This document shows positions 41,560-53,216 of a DNA stretch of 64,000 nucleotides, one piece after another. Source of the stretch: Ichthyophis bannanicus (Eukaryota; Chordata; Amphibia; Gymnophiona; Ichthyophiidae). Where the stretch lies: positions 156,277,532 through 156,341,531 of the forward strand of contig CM066041.1 in the NCBI GenBank assembly GCA_033557465.1, read 5' to 3'. The notes beneath the pieces are model-generated. The model was not told the DNA's origin. It searched no databases and saw nothing but the letters and a program-made list of their open reading frames with translations. Within the stretch, counting starts at the first letter, position 1, and every line of letters starts with the position of its first letter. The translations under genes were made by a program, and so were the position numbers.

Positions 41560-42960
41560 AGGGAGGGGGGGGTTAAGACTGGTAATGGGCTGGGGGGCTG
41601 ATGGAGGCTGTCTGGAAATGTGCTGGGGGGGGGGGGTCGGACTGGAAATGTGCTTGGGGGGGGATTAGGACTGGAAATGTGCTTGGGGGGGGTTAGGACT
41701 GGAAATGTGCTGGGGGGGGTTAGGACTTGAAATGTGCTGGGTGGGGGGGGGTTAGGACTGCTAATGGGCTGGGGCTGATGGAGGCTGACTGGAAATGGGG
41801 TGAGGGGGGTGTTAGGACTGGAAATGGGGTGGGGGGGTTAGGACTGGAAATGGGCTAGGGGGGGGTTAGGACTGGAAATGGGCTGGGGGGGTTAGGACTG
41901 GAAAGTGGCTAGGTGGGGTATAAGACTGCAAATGGGCTGGGGCTGATGGAGGCTGACTGGAAATGTGCTGGGGGGGGTTAGGACTGGAAATGGGCTGGGG
42001 GGGGTTAGGACTGGAAATGGGCTAGGGGGGGTTAAGACTGGTAATGGGCTGGGGGTTGATGGAGGCTGACTGGAAATGGGGTGATGGGGGGTTAGGACTG
42101 GAAATGGGCTGGGGGGGTGGTTAAGACTGGTAATGGGCTGTGGGCTGATGGGGGCTGTCTGGAAATAGGGTGATGGGGGGTTAGGATTGCTAATGGGCTA
42201 TGGGGGGGTTAGGACTGCTAATGGGCTATGGGGGCGCTAGGACAGGAAATGGGCTGATGGGGAGGGGTTAGGACTTGAGGTGGGCTGATGTGGTTAAGAC
42301 TGGTAATGGGCTGTGGGCTGATGGGGGGGTTAGGACTGGCAATGGGCTATGGGGGGCTGACTGGAAATGGGCTGATGGGGTTAAGACTGGAAGTGGGCTG
42401 ATGGGGGGGGTTAGGACTGGTAATGGGTTATAGGGGGGGCTTAAACTGAAAATGGGTTGATGGGGGGCTAGGACTGGTAATGGGTTGGGGGATTGCTATG
42501 ACTGGAAATGGACTGAGTGGACGGGGAGGCTTGAACTGCAAATAGCTGATAGGGAGGGAGCTTGGAATGGAAATGGGCTGTGAGGGAAGGGAGCTAGGAC
42601 TGAAAATGGGCTGATGGAGCAGCTAGGATAGGACTGGAAATGGGCTGTTGGGGGGGAGCTAAGATTGGAAATGGGCTGTGGTGGGGGCTTGAATTGAAAT
42701 GGACTCATGGAGGGGCTAGAACTGGAAGTAGGCTCATGGGGGGGCTTGGACTGGAATTGGGCTGAGTGGAGGGGAGCTAGGATTTGACATGGGCTGATGG
42801 TGGGGCTAGGAAATGACTAGAAATGGGCTGATGGGGGGCTAGGATTGGAAATGAGCTGATGAAGGGACTCAGACTGAAAATGGATGGGGGAGCTAGGACT
42901 GGAAATGGGTTGATGGGGGGCTAGGACTGGAAATGGGCTGATGCAGGGACTAGAAGGGAA
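41560..42960. repeat. G-rich minisatellite, copy II
   Basis: Roughly 45 degenerate units of about 28-32 bp follow the theme gttaggactggaaatgggct plus a G run of 5-10. Runs of four or more G at regular spacing give strong G-quadruplex potential on the plus strand. No gene. Confidence 0.9.
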
Positions 42961-44002
42961 TGGATGCTGGGTGAGACTGGAACTAGAAGGGAGCTGATGT
43001 TGGGGGAGGATTAGAATGGGATGGGGCTGGGAGAGTAAAATGGAGAGGGGAAAAATATTTTGTGTGGGAGGGATGAAAAATCTACAATTGGCCGGGTATT
43101 GGGAGAGTAAGTGGGGATTGAGGATGGAGGGGTAAAATTTGTGTGGATGAAATAAGAATGAGGAAAGAGCAAAAGGAGAAAGATTAGTATGTTAAAGCAG
43201 ATGTAGAGAGAGAGGATGGAAAGAAAACTAGAAGAGAGAAGAAAGGACAAATGGACAGCAGACGATGGAGAGTTAGCAGAAAACATGAAGAAACCAGAAG
43301 AAAGTGGCTGGAGCAATTGCAACTGAAAAAAAATGCACAAAAGGTAGAAAGATATCTCTTTATTTTGAATTTATTAACTGGAATATGAAAGCTCTGGGAA
43401 ATGTGCATCATTAACGTCTGCGCTTTGTTTGGTACAAGAGGAAATTGATTTATAGTTTTATTTCTACAGTGTTGTTGTACATTCCAAGTTTGGCTTTTGG
43501 GGTTCCCAGTTTAATTATTGCCTTCCTGTTTCTAAATTGTGATTCCTTGTTTGGTGATGGTCTATGTTCTGCATGTGTAACTGAGCTGAGGTATTCTGTT
43601 TATGTAATTCCTATTTGACATTGCCACTTGTTCTCTTTCCCCAGTATTCTCTGAAATGTACTGGTTTAATATTTGCAGTGTTTCCTTTTGATAGGTAGGG
43701 TCTGGTGCTTTGTGAGTCCTGGTAATGCTGTCAGGATACAGCGGGTTTGCTATGGGTTCTAAATGGGCAGTGTTTGTAGTAGTTCCTAATGTGCCTGGCG
43801 GTTGGCACTGGATTATAGTAATGTAGAAATCTTTTAGTCTTTCTTTATCCATACACTCATTAAGAGACATGTTTACTAAAAGTTAGTGAATGGTAACATT
43901 ATGCAAATATTTATGCAAATAAGACCACTTATGCAAATGAGGCCCCGCACCGAGTCTCCGCACATGGCCCCGCACCCCCCTTGGGCCGCCCCTGTGTGTA
44001 TC

Positions 44003-44097
44003 TTGAATATACTGTAAGCTCTTAAGAGCAGGGACGGTCTCTGTGCAGCGCCGCATATGCCTTGTAGCGCTATACAAATGATAAGTAGTAGTAGTAT
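44003..44097 (+). other. L2 3' untranslated tail
   Basis: The text ctgtaagctcttaagagcag, then gtagcgctatacaaatgata, ends with agtagtagtag repeats. It is the 3' end of the L2 interrupted by hAT copy II. Confidence 0.75.
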
Positions 44098-44494
44098 GAA
44101 GCAAAGCCCTGTTGATGATGCCATCTACACAGCCATGCATTCATCTCCAGGATGCGACCTTCTGTGCCTCAGCCTTTACCCTTGACAAGGAAGCTTGAGA
44201 AGAACACCATTTACACAGCTTCACATTCTTCCCCAGAGCCATAAAGTCATTCTTCATATATTCAAGGAATACTTTAGCAGTATTATTTGTGTAAACACGG
44301 ATGAGCAACTTTGGATAGTAGTCAATAGGCTTGATGAATCTCAGCAAACTCTCCATAATGTCTCAGATTGTGGCCCTTGACAGACAGCATAGCTCCTAAG
44401 ACTTCATCTCTGGTTGGCAGATGGATGCCTCTGTACCACTCAGAAATGGAGTCAGCAACCACCATTACCCTTCACTTTCTAGTGGTCACTGATC
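44098..44494. other. Unassigned sequence
   Basis: No coding or mobile-element signal that I can name. Short open frames on both strands look random. Confidence 0.35.
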
Positions 44495-44722
44495 AAGAAA
44501 GTTTGGACAAGTTCCTAGAGGAAAGAGTCCATAAACTGCTATTTATGCTAGATTTGAAGAAAGCCACTACTTATCCCTGGCAATAAGCAACATGCACTCT
44601 AATTAATGTCTGGTGTCCTGCCAGGTTCTTGTGGCCTGGATTAGCTACTGATGTAAAAAGGGTAACAACCTTGATATGCCTTTGGTCTGACACAGAATGG
44701 CAGTTCTCATGTTCTTTGGTTC
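44495..44722 (+). mobile_element. CR1 3'-end fragment, plus
   Basis: It reads [16 protein letters not shown] and then a 3' untranslated region ending cctttggtctgacacagaatgg and gttctcatgttctttg, the CR1 tail pattern seen at 13400-13443. Strongly truncated. Confidence 0.65.
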
Positions 44723-44921
44723 ACGTGGAGTTACGGCCAAATATTTGCAACTTCTTATTACTCTTTTGCAGGTCCTGGCTGGACTGGCTGCCTCTTTCTC
44801 CTTTTCTTTCTGAATAGGACGTCATCTGTCACTCCTACCCAACCACTCACTTCCTTAATCATGTACTCTCTCTTTCTGTCTCCTAACATCTTATCATGTG
44901 CTTTTCTCTTCCCCATCATCC
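44723..44921. other. Unassigned pyrimidine-rich sequence
   Basis: Pyrimidine-rich sequence with no recognised feature; target region of hAT copy III. Confidence 0.3.
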
Positions 44922-45379
44922 TCCATATTCAGGGCCGGATTTACCTATACGCCATCTACGCCGTGGCGTAGGGCCCACAGCTGACAAGGGCCCACAAAAA
45001 TTGAAAATTCTTAAAATTAAATTTATAAAAAAAAAATGCTGGCTGCTGCCGCGGCAGCATGGACTGTCCCGCAGGGCCCCCTCTGCTGCCGCGGCACAGT
45101 CCATGCCCAAGTTGGCTCCCACTTTAATAAGCTCCGGGCTCTCCCTGCCTCCTTCCACGCTGGTTGCTGCTCCTCCCCTTACCTTGGCTCTCCCTCCCCT
45201 ACACACAATCTATAAAAAGAGGCGAAGCACCCAGCACAATTAAGAATAATCATCGTAATGAGAAAGTAAGAGCCAGCGTCCCCCAGACAGATCGCCAGCC
45301 CTGCCCCCACCTGCGCGCCGGCCCGTGCTGACTTCAGATAGGCGCAAGGAGACGGCATAGTGCAGCCCCCTCCCTCCCG

Positions 45380-45487
45380 GCTTTGAGAGGCGCGAAGGGA
45401 GAGTGTCTCCCTCACGTCTCTGTTAAGCCCGCAGGCTTAACAGAGATGCGAGGGAGACACTCTCCCTTCGCGCCTCTCAAAGCCGGC
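45380..45487. repeat. Hairpin in hAT copy III
   Basis: The arms ggctttgagaggcgcgaagg and agagtgtctccctc pair with agggagacactct and the complement ccttcgcgcctctcaaagcc around a centre near 45430 (gcccgcaggctta). The stem is about 50 bp. Confidence 0.85.
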
Positions 45488-45594
45488 ACGGAGGGAGGGA
45501 GGGGGCCCCCGCGGGACAGTCCATGCTGCCGCTGCTGCGACGGCAGCGGCAGCAGCCAGCGTTTAATTTTATTATTAAATTTTACTTGAGCCGA

Positions 45595-46060
45595 TGGGGG
45601 GTAGGACTGGTAATGGGCTGGGGGGGTTAAGACTGGAGGTGGGCTGATGGGGTTAGGACTGGTAATGGGCTGTGGGCTGGGGGGGGGTTAGGACTGATAA
45701 TGGGCTATGGGGGGGCTAGTACAGGAAATGGGCTGATGGGGAGGGGTTAGGACTTGAGGTGGGCAGATGGAGTTAGGACTGGTAATGGGCTGTGGGCTGA
45801 TGGGGGGGGTTAGGACTGGCAATGGGCTATGGGGGGCTGACTGGAAATGGGTTGATGGGGTTAGGACTGGAAGTGGGCTGATGGGGGGGTTAGGACTGGT
45901 AATGGGTTATAGGGGGGGCTTAAACTGAAAATGGGGTGATGGGGGGTTAGGACTGGAAGTGGGTTGATGGGGGGGCTAGGACTGGTATTGGGTTGGGGGG
46001 TTGCTAGGACTGGAAATGGGCTGATGCAGGGACTAGAAGGGAATGGATGCTGGGTGAGGC
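45595..46060. repeat. G-rich minisatellite, copy III
   Basis: About 15 units of the same theme as in copy II (ggactggtaatgggctg plus G runs), in nearly the same order as 42290-42480 plus 42900-42960 of copy II, so the two arrays share a recent ancestor. Confidence 0.85.
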
Positions 46061-46713
46061 TGGAACTAGAAGGGAGCTGATGTTGGGGGAGGATTAGAAT
46101 GGGATGGGGCTGGAAGAGTAAAATGGAGAAGGGAAAAATATTTTGTGTGGGAGGGATAAAAAATCTACAATTGGCCGGGTATTGGGAGAGTAAGTGGGGA
46201 TTGAGGATGGAGGGGTAAAATTTGAGTGGATGAAATAGGAATGAGGAAAGAGCAAAAGGAGAAAGATTAGTATGTTAAAGCAGATGTAGAGAGAGAATGG
46301 AAAAAAACTAGAAGAGAGAAGAAAGGACAAATGGACAGCAGACGATGGAGAGTTAGCAGAAGACACAAAGAAACCAGAAGAAAGTGGCTGGAGCAATTGC
46401 AGCTGAAAAAAAATGCACAAAAGGTAGAAAAATCTCTCTTTATTTTGAATTTATTAATTGGAATATGTCAGCTCTGGTAAATGTGCATCATTAACGTCTG
46501 CGCTTTGTTTAGTACAAGAGCAAATTAATGTTTAGTTTTATTTCTACAGTGTTGTACATTCCAAGTTTGGCTTTTGGGATTCCCAGTTTAATTATGACAT
46601 CAGGGCCAACAGCGCGCAGCTGATCCGGCGTGCTCGTTTTTATCTTTTCTGGGGGCCCACAATTTTTGTTGGCGTAGGGCCTCACTCAAGGTAAATCCGG
46701 CCCTGTCCATATT

Positions 46714-47499
46714 CTCTCTTTTCTTCCTCCCCCTTCATCATGCTCTTGCTTCTCTCTCAATTTTGCATTCTTTCTTTACCTTTCTTCATTTGACTGCCTC
46801 ATCCCAGGCCTGTGCTCCAACAAATCAGGAGCAGTGGTGACAACTTATGATGTGTTGTCATTTTTCTTCTTGGTTGCATATCTACTGCAACATTCACCAC
46901 TGTTTAGATCTCTTGGCTGTAGACATTTGCTAGAGTTGTCAGCACTATATCCTTCCTCTGTCTTTGCTGACTCATTTCTAGGGGTGTGCAGGCAACAATA
47001 CAATTGTTTCATTCCATTTCCTGTTTGATTTGCAGGGGTTATTTTGTTTTATTAAGATTTGTGCTAAAAAATTTTCATTTTGTTTTTATACATTTTCATT
47101 TCAGGGCAATTGTGTTAACTAAAGAAGAAGTTCTGTCCGCTGCCCAAAGGAAAAACACAACAGAAATGTTACTAGAGGTTTCAGACAAATAAAACACCAA
47201 ACTGGTTTTCTTTTTCCTCACAGTCAGAAGCTAGCCTCAAACTAGTAACCTACTGGTTGTAAAGCTTGCAGCTTACAGATAGAGCCATCTTGTTTCCCTA
47301 GTGTTACCTGTAGCAAGCATTTCTGTGCATCACCAACCTGAGCCTGTCAAGTCCTGAAAGATAAACAAACTACTACTACTACCACTACTACTACAGAACA
47401 TTTGTATAGCACTACAAGATGTACCCCTCACATGGTTTACAGCTTGTCATGTTGTGACGGCTTGTGTGCATCAGTGATGCTGAGAGCTAAGCTATCAGT
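46714..47499. other. Unassigned sequence with a trinucleotide tract
   Basis: Mostly unrecognised. At 46980-47110 the start ggggtgtgcaggcaacaata and AT-rich text suggest an old MITE. At 47370-47420 a ctactactaccactactact tract followed by gaacatttgtatagcact is the complement of an L2 3' tail (compare 44060-44097). Confidence 0.35.
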
Positions 47500-47642
47500 A
47501 GCTTAAATACTGGCAGGATCTCCCAAGGTAGACAGGTAGCTGAGATGCCAGACTAAGTCAAACCACCCATCTTGGCAGCAGCAGAATGGGACGGTGTTGG
47601 GGCGGAGGATCACATTTCTCTGACAACTGCAACAACACTAGG

Positions 47643-47704
47643 GGGTATGTTTACTAAACAGCAATATCTATGGAAGCCGCTACCACTGTTTAGTAAACAT
47701 ACCG
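47643..47704. mobile_element. 62-bp miniature hairpin MITE
   Basis: The ends GGGTATGTTTACTAAAC and its complement (one mismatch) are 17-bp inverted repeats around a 28-bp centre. The flanking pentamer ctagg is duplicated (47638-47642 and 47705-47709). Related ends occur near 43869 and 52291. Confidence 0.65.
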
Positions 47705-49823
47705 CTAGGATTAACTGCGCAGAAGAAGGGCCTGGAAAATCTACTTCTGTATCTTGCTATGAAAACCCAATGGATAGTCACAAAACAAATTGTACTACAG
47801 GGCTGGAAGATGAGACCCCCCAGGTTGGAAGGCACTCAACTGGCTACTGGGGAGGAGCTGAAGACTTCTCAGAGTAAAGCCAGCATTTATGATGTGGTTG
47901 GATCAAAGCTCTTGTGACATCTGACTGCTGATGTAGCTGCATATTGAATGAGAGTCAGAAGTTGTAAAGATGTCTTACATATTGGGACATGGAACATACA
48001 AAGCATGAACTACGGGAAGTTAGAAGTCGTCAAGAATGAAATGGAACGTGTACAACTCAATCTGTTTGGTGTCAGCGAGCTGAAATGGACTGGCATCGGG
48101 CACTTTACATCTGATGATCACATGGTCTACTATGCTGTTAAACTTAACAAACATAAACATACTATGGTGGAAATGAAAGACAAAGAAGAAATGTTGTTGC
48201 ATTTATAATTAAGAAGAAATTTGCAAGAACTGTAATGAAATACAGTGCAGTAAGTGAACACTTAATTTCTATTTTTTTTACAAGGAATGCCCATCAACAC
48301 ACCTATAATTCAGGTATATGCCCCAACAGCAGCTGCAGAAGAGGAAGACATTGATGAGTTCTATGAACAAGTACAAGCTGAAATTGACAGAACATGCAAA
48401 CAGGATATCCTGATATTCATGGGTGACTGGAACGCAAAAGTTGGCAACAAAAAAGGCAAAGTGGTTGGAAAATAAGGACTGATAGAATTCTGCAAGACCA
48501 ATGATCTATTCATCTCAAGCACTTTCTTCCAGCAACACAAGCACCAACTGTACACATGGACTTCACCCAATAGATTGTACAAAAATCAAATTGACTACAT
48601 CTGTGGAAGACAAAGATGGAAAAGCTTGATAATATCAATGAATACAAAACCTGGAGCTGACTGTGATACAGAGCACCAACTAGTAGTATGCAAGCTCAAG
48701 CTAAAGTTGAAAAAGAGCAAGCTACTCATTAATGCAGCAAAATATGATCTTGAGAATATACCACTGGGATTTAAAGACTGCCTGCAAAATCAATTTGTTG
48801 CTTTAGATACAAATGACAGAGTTCCAGAAGAACTATGGGATGACATCAAGCTGGTTGTGTAGGAAGACAACGAGAAGTCTCTACAAAAGGTGAAAAAGCA
48901 AAATCAGCCAAAATGAATGACTGAAGAAACTCTGAAAATTGCCCAGAAACGCAGAGAAGCTAAAGCCAGAGGAGAAAGAAAGGCAATCACAGAACTCAAA
49001 AGAGATTTCCAACGTGCAGTGAGACAAGATAAGGAGAAGTACTACAATGACACATGCAAGGAAATAGAATCAGAGAGGAAGAACAAGATCGGCTTTCCTA
49101 AAGCTATGAAAGTTAAAGAAAAAATTCCAGCCTTGAATTGGAAAGCTACAAAATGCTCAAGGATCCATATTGAATGATGCTGAGAAGATTAAGAAAGGTG
49201 GAAAGAATATATAGAGTCGTCATACCATAAAGTAGACCAATAGCCATTTCAACCTGTACCTTATGATCAGAAACCATTGGTGATGAAAGAAGACTTCTAA
49301 GCAGCATTGAAAGCCTTATCAAAGAAGAAAGCACCAGCCAATGATGACATTTCCATTAAAGTATTATAGCAATTGGGTGAGGCCGTTACCATACTTACAA
49401 GGCTCTGCCAGGAAATTTGGAAGACAAATTCATAGCCAACTGACTGGAAAAGATCTGTGTTTTACCAATACTAAAAAAAGGTGATCCAGCTGTGGAAATT
49501 ATTGCACAATTGCTCTGATCTCATATGCAGCAGATTCTACTCAAGATTATTCAGCAGAGACTACAACCATACGTGGAACGAGAACTGCCTGAAGTGCAAG
49601 CAGGGTTCAGGAAAGGGGGAGAAACGAGAGACATCATCGCAGATGTGAGATAGATCCTTGAAAAGACAAGAGTACCAACTACAGTAAGACTTTTGACTGT
49701 GTAAACTATGAGAAACTCTGGGCCACATTAAGAAACAGGGATATATCAGAACACCTGATCATTCTTTTGCACAACCTTTACATTTATCAAGCTGAAATTG
49801 TTCAAACAGAACTAGGAGCAACA

Positions 49824-49984
49824 GAACATAAGATATGCCATACTGGGTCAGACCAAGGTCCATCAAGCCCAGTATCCTGTTTCCAAAAGTAGCCAATCTA
49901 AGTCATAAGTACCTAGCAGTTTCCACAAAAGACATAGCTTCCACAGTGCTCGTATTGGGTCAAGCAGTGATATCCTGGGTCCCT
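49824..49984 (-). mobile_element. CR1 3'-end fragment, minus, inside RTE
   Basis: It begins with aacataagatatgccatact and the tcagaccaaggtccatcaag block and is the complement of a CR1 3' untranslated region (compare 12450-12610). It interrupts the RTE reverse transcriptase between VQTELGAT and LFNLYAEQIIREAGLYE. Confidence 0.8.
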
Positions 49985-50294
49985 CTATCTGTTTAATTTA
50001 TATGCTGAACAAATCATTAGAGAAGCAGGACTGTATGAAGTCAACCGAGGTATGAAGATTGGTGGAAGACTCATTTACAAACTTTGCTATGCTGATGATA
50101 CCACATTACTGGCTGAAAGTGAAGACGATCTGAAATATTTGCTTCTCAAGAACAAGGAATATAGTCTTAAAATGGGCCTGCACCTTAATGTTAAGAAGAC
50201 AAAGATCCTGACAATTGGCAAAATCAATAAGTTCATCATTGATGGAGAAGAAATTGTAATAGTTGACAACTTTAACCTACTTGGATCAACAATC

Positions 50295-51157
50295 TGCAAT
50301 AGAGTAGACACACAGGAAGGTGTAAATAACATGAGGAGGGATCTAGCTAAGCTTGAAGAATGGTCTAGAATTTGGCAGCTGGGATTTAATGCTAAAAAAT
50401 GTAAGGTCATGCATTTGGGCTGCAGCAATCCAAGGGAGCAATACAGTATAGGAGGTGAAGTACTTTTGTCCACTAGAGAAGAGCAGGACCTAGTCGTGGT
50501 TGTGTCTGATGATCTTAAAGTAGCTAAACAGGTAGAAAAGGCGACAGCAAAAGCTAGAAGGATGCTTGGGTGCATACGGAGAGGAATGGCTAGCAGAAAA
50601 AAGGAGGTGATAATGCCTCTGTATAAGTCTTTGGTGCGACCTCATTTGGAGTATAGTGTGCAATTCTGGAGACCGCACCTTCAAAAGGATGTGAACAGGA
50701 TGGAGTCGGTGCAGAGGGTGGCTACTAAAATGATTAGTGGGCTTCATTATAAAGCATATGAGGACAGACTTAAGGATCTTAATATGTACACCTTAGAAGA
50801 AAGGCAGGATAGAGGTGATATGATTGAGATGTTTAAATACCTCCGTGGCATAAATGTTCAGGGAGAGAGCCTCTTTCAATTGAAAGCAAGTTCTGCTACG
50901 AGGGGACATGGGATGAGGGTGAAGGGAGATAGATTCAGGAGTGATATGCGGAAATATTTCTTTACGGAAAGAGTAGTGGATCCATGGAATAGTCTCCGAG
51001 TGGAGGTGGTAGAGATAAGGACAGTAACTGAATTCAAAAAAGCATGGGACCAACACAGAGGATCTCTAAAGGTAAAAAGTGGACTGTTGTAGTTGTTGAT
51101 ATGGAAGGACAGACTAGATAGGCCATGTGGTCTTTTTCTGTCATCATGTTTCTATGT
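50295..51157 (+). mobile_element. CR1 3' half inserted in RTE, with target duplication
   Basis: The 7-bp aacaatc occurs on both sides (50288-50294 and 51158-51164). The insert encodes the C-terminal part of CR1 ORF2 without interruption (NMRRDLAKLEEWSRIWQLGF, CKVMHLG, RPHLEYSVQFWRPHLQ, RGDMIEMFKYLRG, KYFFTERVVDPWNSL) to a stop at 51092, and ends with the tail gtctttttctgtcatcatgt. It happens to be in frame with the RTE sequence upstream, giving an artificial 346-codon chimeric frame from 50052. Not a gene. Confidence 0.88.
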
Positions 51158-51290
51158 AACAATCAATAAAGAAAGGACAAGCAGTCAAGAAATCCGACAA
51201 TGCATTGCTCTTGGCAGAATGGCAATGAAGAACCTAGACAAGATTCTCAAGAGCAGAGATATCTGTCTCCATACAAAGATTTGACTTATC

Positions 51291-52516
51291 CACTGAAGGA
51301 GGGTTAGCTCTATTATAGCTCCCTTGTCAGTGGTCTTCCCCCCCCTCCCCCCCCCCAACCTGGTGGTGCTCGCTTAGAAGAATATACAAAGGGAAAAGAC
51401 CCTAAACCTTTGCTCATGCGCACTGGTTTAAATGCTCGTGCTACTGTTGCGTTAAGCTAGGTATTACTGTGCTTTTTAGCACAAGACTGGATCCTCTGTT
51501 TATGCTGATACTGCTTTGTTGCTCTGACACCCACAGACACTAGTGCAGCACGGGCTCTTTCCATATGTGTGCATCACTGATTTGCATGCCCCTTCCCCTT
51601 ATACTTTGGGCATATATCTGTGCTGTGTACCAGGGTGCACATCTCCTCCAGTCAGGCTTCTCAGACCTCCACTGCCTACTTGCACTATAGTCTGTTTGTA
51701 AGGTTGGCGACTGTACTGTACTGTTACCTGTTCCATTCTGTTGAAATCTTGTGGGCTGTTTACATATACATCAACAGGGTAGAACGTAAGTGTTTATGAG
51801 CCCTGGATCACTCACAGCCATGCTTCAAAGGGAAAGAGGGTGCTATACTTCATGTTTTCTTCCACTGTTTGTGTGGCTTCCCTTGTACAGCAATTATCCT
51901 CTGGGGTTACAGAGATGACATATCTGCTGTCAGGACCTTCAGGTTCTATGGCATATGACAGCTACTTGGATGTGTCCACTCTCATTCTGCATCTGCCAAG
52001 TGTTTCCAACCCTCCACACAGCACAGACTGTGACTCATTGACATATGCCTGAATGGTGGAAGGGTTGCATTGGTGTTATCACACAAGTGCATGGGGGTAG
52101 GTAGCACATGCCTTCACAGCACACATGTGCAGTGGATGTGGGGTCATTGCTACTGTGTGAATGATATGCCTAGCACAGCAATGGCTCCCTACCGAGGCCA
52201 TGCTCCCAGCATTTACCATGGCCACTCTATTGCTGCCATGCTATAAAAGTGTGCTATCCACATTTTAGTCCTGTGCTAGCTGCAGCCCTTTAGTAAACAT
52301 GCCCCTATATGTATCTTTCTCTTTTTGTTCAGGCTGATATATTGCCTTTGCACCATCAGGCATTCCTAAACATATTGCACTGCTTTTGTAAGATTGTGTA
52401 TCTGTATGTATATCGTTGCAGTCTGGTTTGATATCTTTGTGGTTTCCTTTTTGGACTTTTTATGTTTTGTATATGTTTTTATGTTTAAGATTTCTATGTT
52501 GTATAATTATCATTTT
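51291..52516. other. Unassigned sequence
   Basis: No recognised coding region. A C-run patch lies at 51340-51357. Near 52291-52312 the words ctttagtaaacatgccccta resemble the miniature MITE end at 47690-47704. Confidence 0.35.
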
Positions 52517-52600
52517 TAGACCCCTGATGAAGGCTTTGAACCGAAACTTGGCCAAGTTAGGCATTTTGAATAAACAAGATCTTTGCACCAATTAGCGAAT
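52517..52600 (+). repeat. Dispersed-repeat 3' end (Penelope- or LINE-like motif)
   Basis: The run gacccctgatgaaggctttg, then cgaaacttggccaagttagg and attttgaataaacaagatc, is a style of terminal motif found at the ends of some Penelope-like and related retroelements. Only the end is present, so the assignment is tentative. Confidence 0.35.
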
Positions 52601-52854
52601 TTGTCATCATTCCATGGTCAGCTTCCACTCCTGTGTGTGATCATTTCCTGTGGAGTATGCACCTTTTTCTGGTTTTGCACAAGAGTGGATAGAACATGAG
52701 CAACAATCTCACACAACAAAATGGCATCTGGCAGCCTACATATGGTGAAAAACCTCAAGCCTTATATTAGCAGGCAGGCTTTTGCACAGTTATGCAAGTT
52801 AGTCCTTAGCATTTTGAACGATTTCAATTCATTATACATGGGCTTGCCTGCTAA

Positions 52855-53210
52855 ATGGCAATATCATTAATAAATGGTCCAGAATATAGCAGCACATACC
52901 ATTACATATGCAAAGAGGAGAAAGAGTGCTTGTCCAGCTTTAATGTGCACTGGCTGTCTATAAAAAGAATAAAGTTTAAATGGCTTGTATGAACATTTAA
53001 AGCATTGAATTCTCAACAGCCTGAATTATTGATCAACTGCTTACAGACCAATAGGTCTTTACAATCTGCTCAAGGTTGCTTTTTAATTGTCCTCTTTTAT
53101 TGTACCCTGCACTTGGTGAATTGGAGAGAGAGTGCATTTTCTGTGTCGGCTACAAAGGCTTGGAATATCAGGTGAATAGTTTGCTAACATTTAGAAAGCA
53201 AATTAAAACT
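52855..53210 (+). mobile_element. L2-like LINE C-terminal remnant, plus
   Basis: Broken frames read FNVHWLSIKRIKFKWL, TFKALNSQQPELLINCL and SAFSVSATKAWN, matching the L2 C-terminal pattern (HWLPV, KALH, ALWN). Heavily decayed. Confidence 0.55.
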
Positions 53211-53216
53211 ATGGAC

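Larger units (their letters stand above)
41030..43994. mobile_element. G-rich hAT-type non-autonomous element, copy II
   Basis: Perfect 8-bp target duplication TGTGTATC (41022-41029 and 43995-44002). Ends CAGGGCCGGCCC and the complement of GGGCCGCCCCTG are 12-bp terminal inverted repeats with one mismatch. Inside are an A/T-rich patch, a hairpin of about 370 bp (41145-41519), a long G-rich minisatellite (41560-42960) and a 3' block (42960-43870) shared with copies I and III. No transposase. Size 2965 bp, large for a MITE. It lies within the 3' region of an L2. Confidence 0.85.
44930..46705. mobile_element. G-rich hAT-type non-autonomous element, copy III
   Basis: Perfect 8-bp duplication TCCATATT (44922-44929 and 46706-46713) and perfect 16-bp terminal inverted repeats CAGGGCCGGATTTACC. 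Both ends also have tacgcc/ggcgta words. Internally it has a hairpin (45380-45487), a shorter G-rich array (45595-46060) and the common block 46015-46590, which is nearly identical to 42940-43520 of copy II. The termini differ from those of copies I and II. No coding capacity. Confidence 0.88.
47500..51290 (+). mobile_element. RTE/BovB-like LINE, near full span but degenerate
   Basis: The 5' untranslated part contains gttggaaggcactcaactgg near 47825. The endonuclease starts near 47965 (LHIGTWNIQSMN, ELKWTGIGHF) and includes IQVYAPTAAAEEEDIDEFY, IFMGDWNAKVGN, YTWTSP, NQIDYICGRQRW and GADCDTEHQLVVCKL to about 48700. A basic linker and RT follow, with LPEVQAGFRKG near 49590 and, at 50052-50290, KLCYADDTTLLAESEDD. 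The RT tail resumes at 51165 (RTSSQEIRQCIALGRM, NLDKILKSRDICLHTKI) and stops abruptly at 51290. Inserted within are a 62-bp MITE and two CR1 pieces. Multiple stops. Confidence 0.85.

Noticed and set aside
41560..42960. A telomere-like or CRISPR array
   Set aside because: Units are degenerate, about 30 bp with no spacers, and sit between hAT termini; this is a transposon-borne minisatellite in a eukaryotic genome.
50052..51092. A single reverse-transcriptase gene of 346 codons
   Set aside because: The frame joins two LINE clades at an insertion site with a 7-bp duplication; it is a chance fusion.
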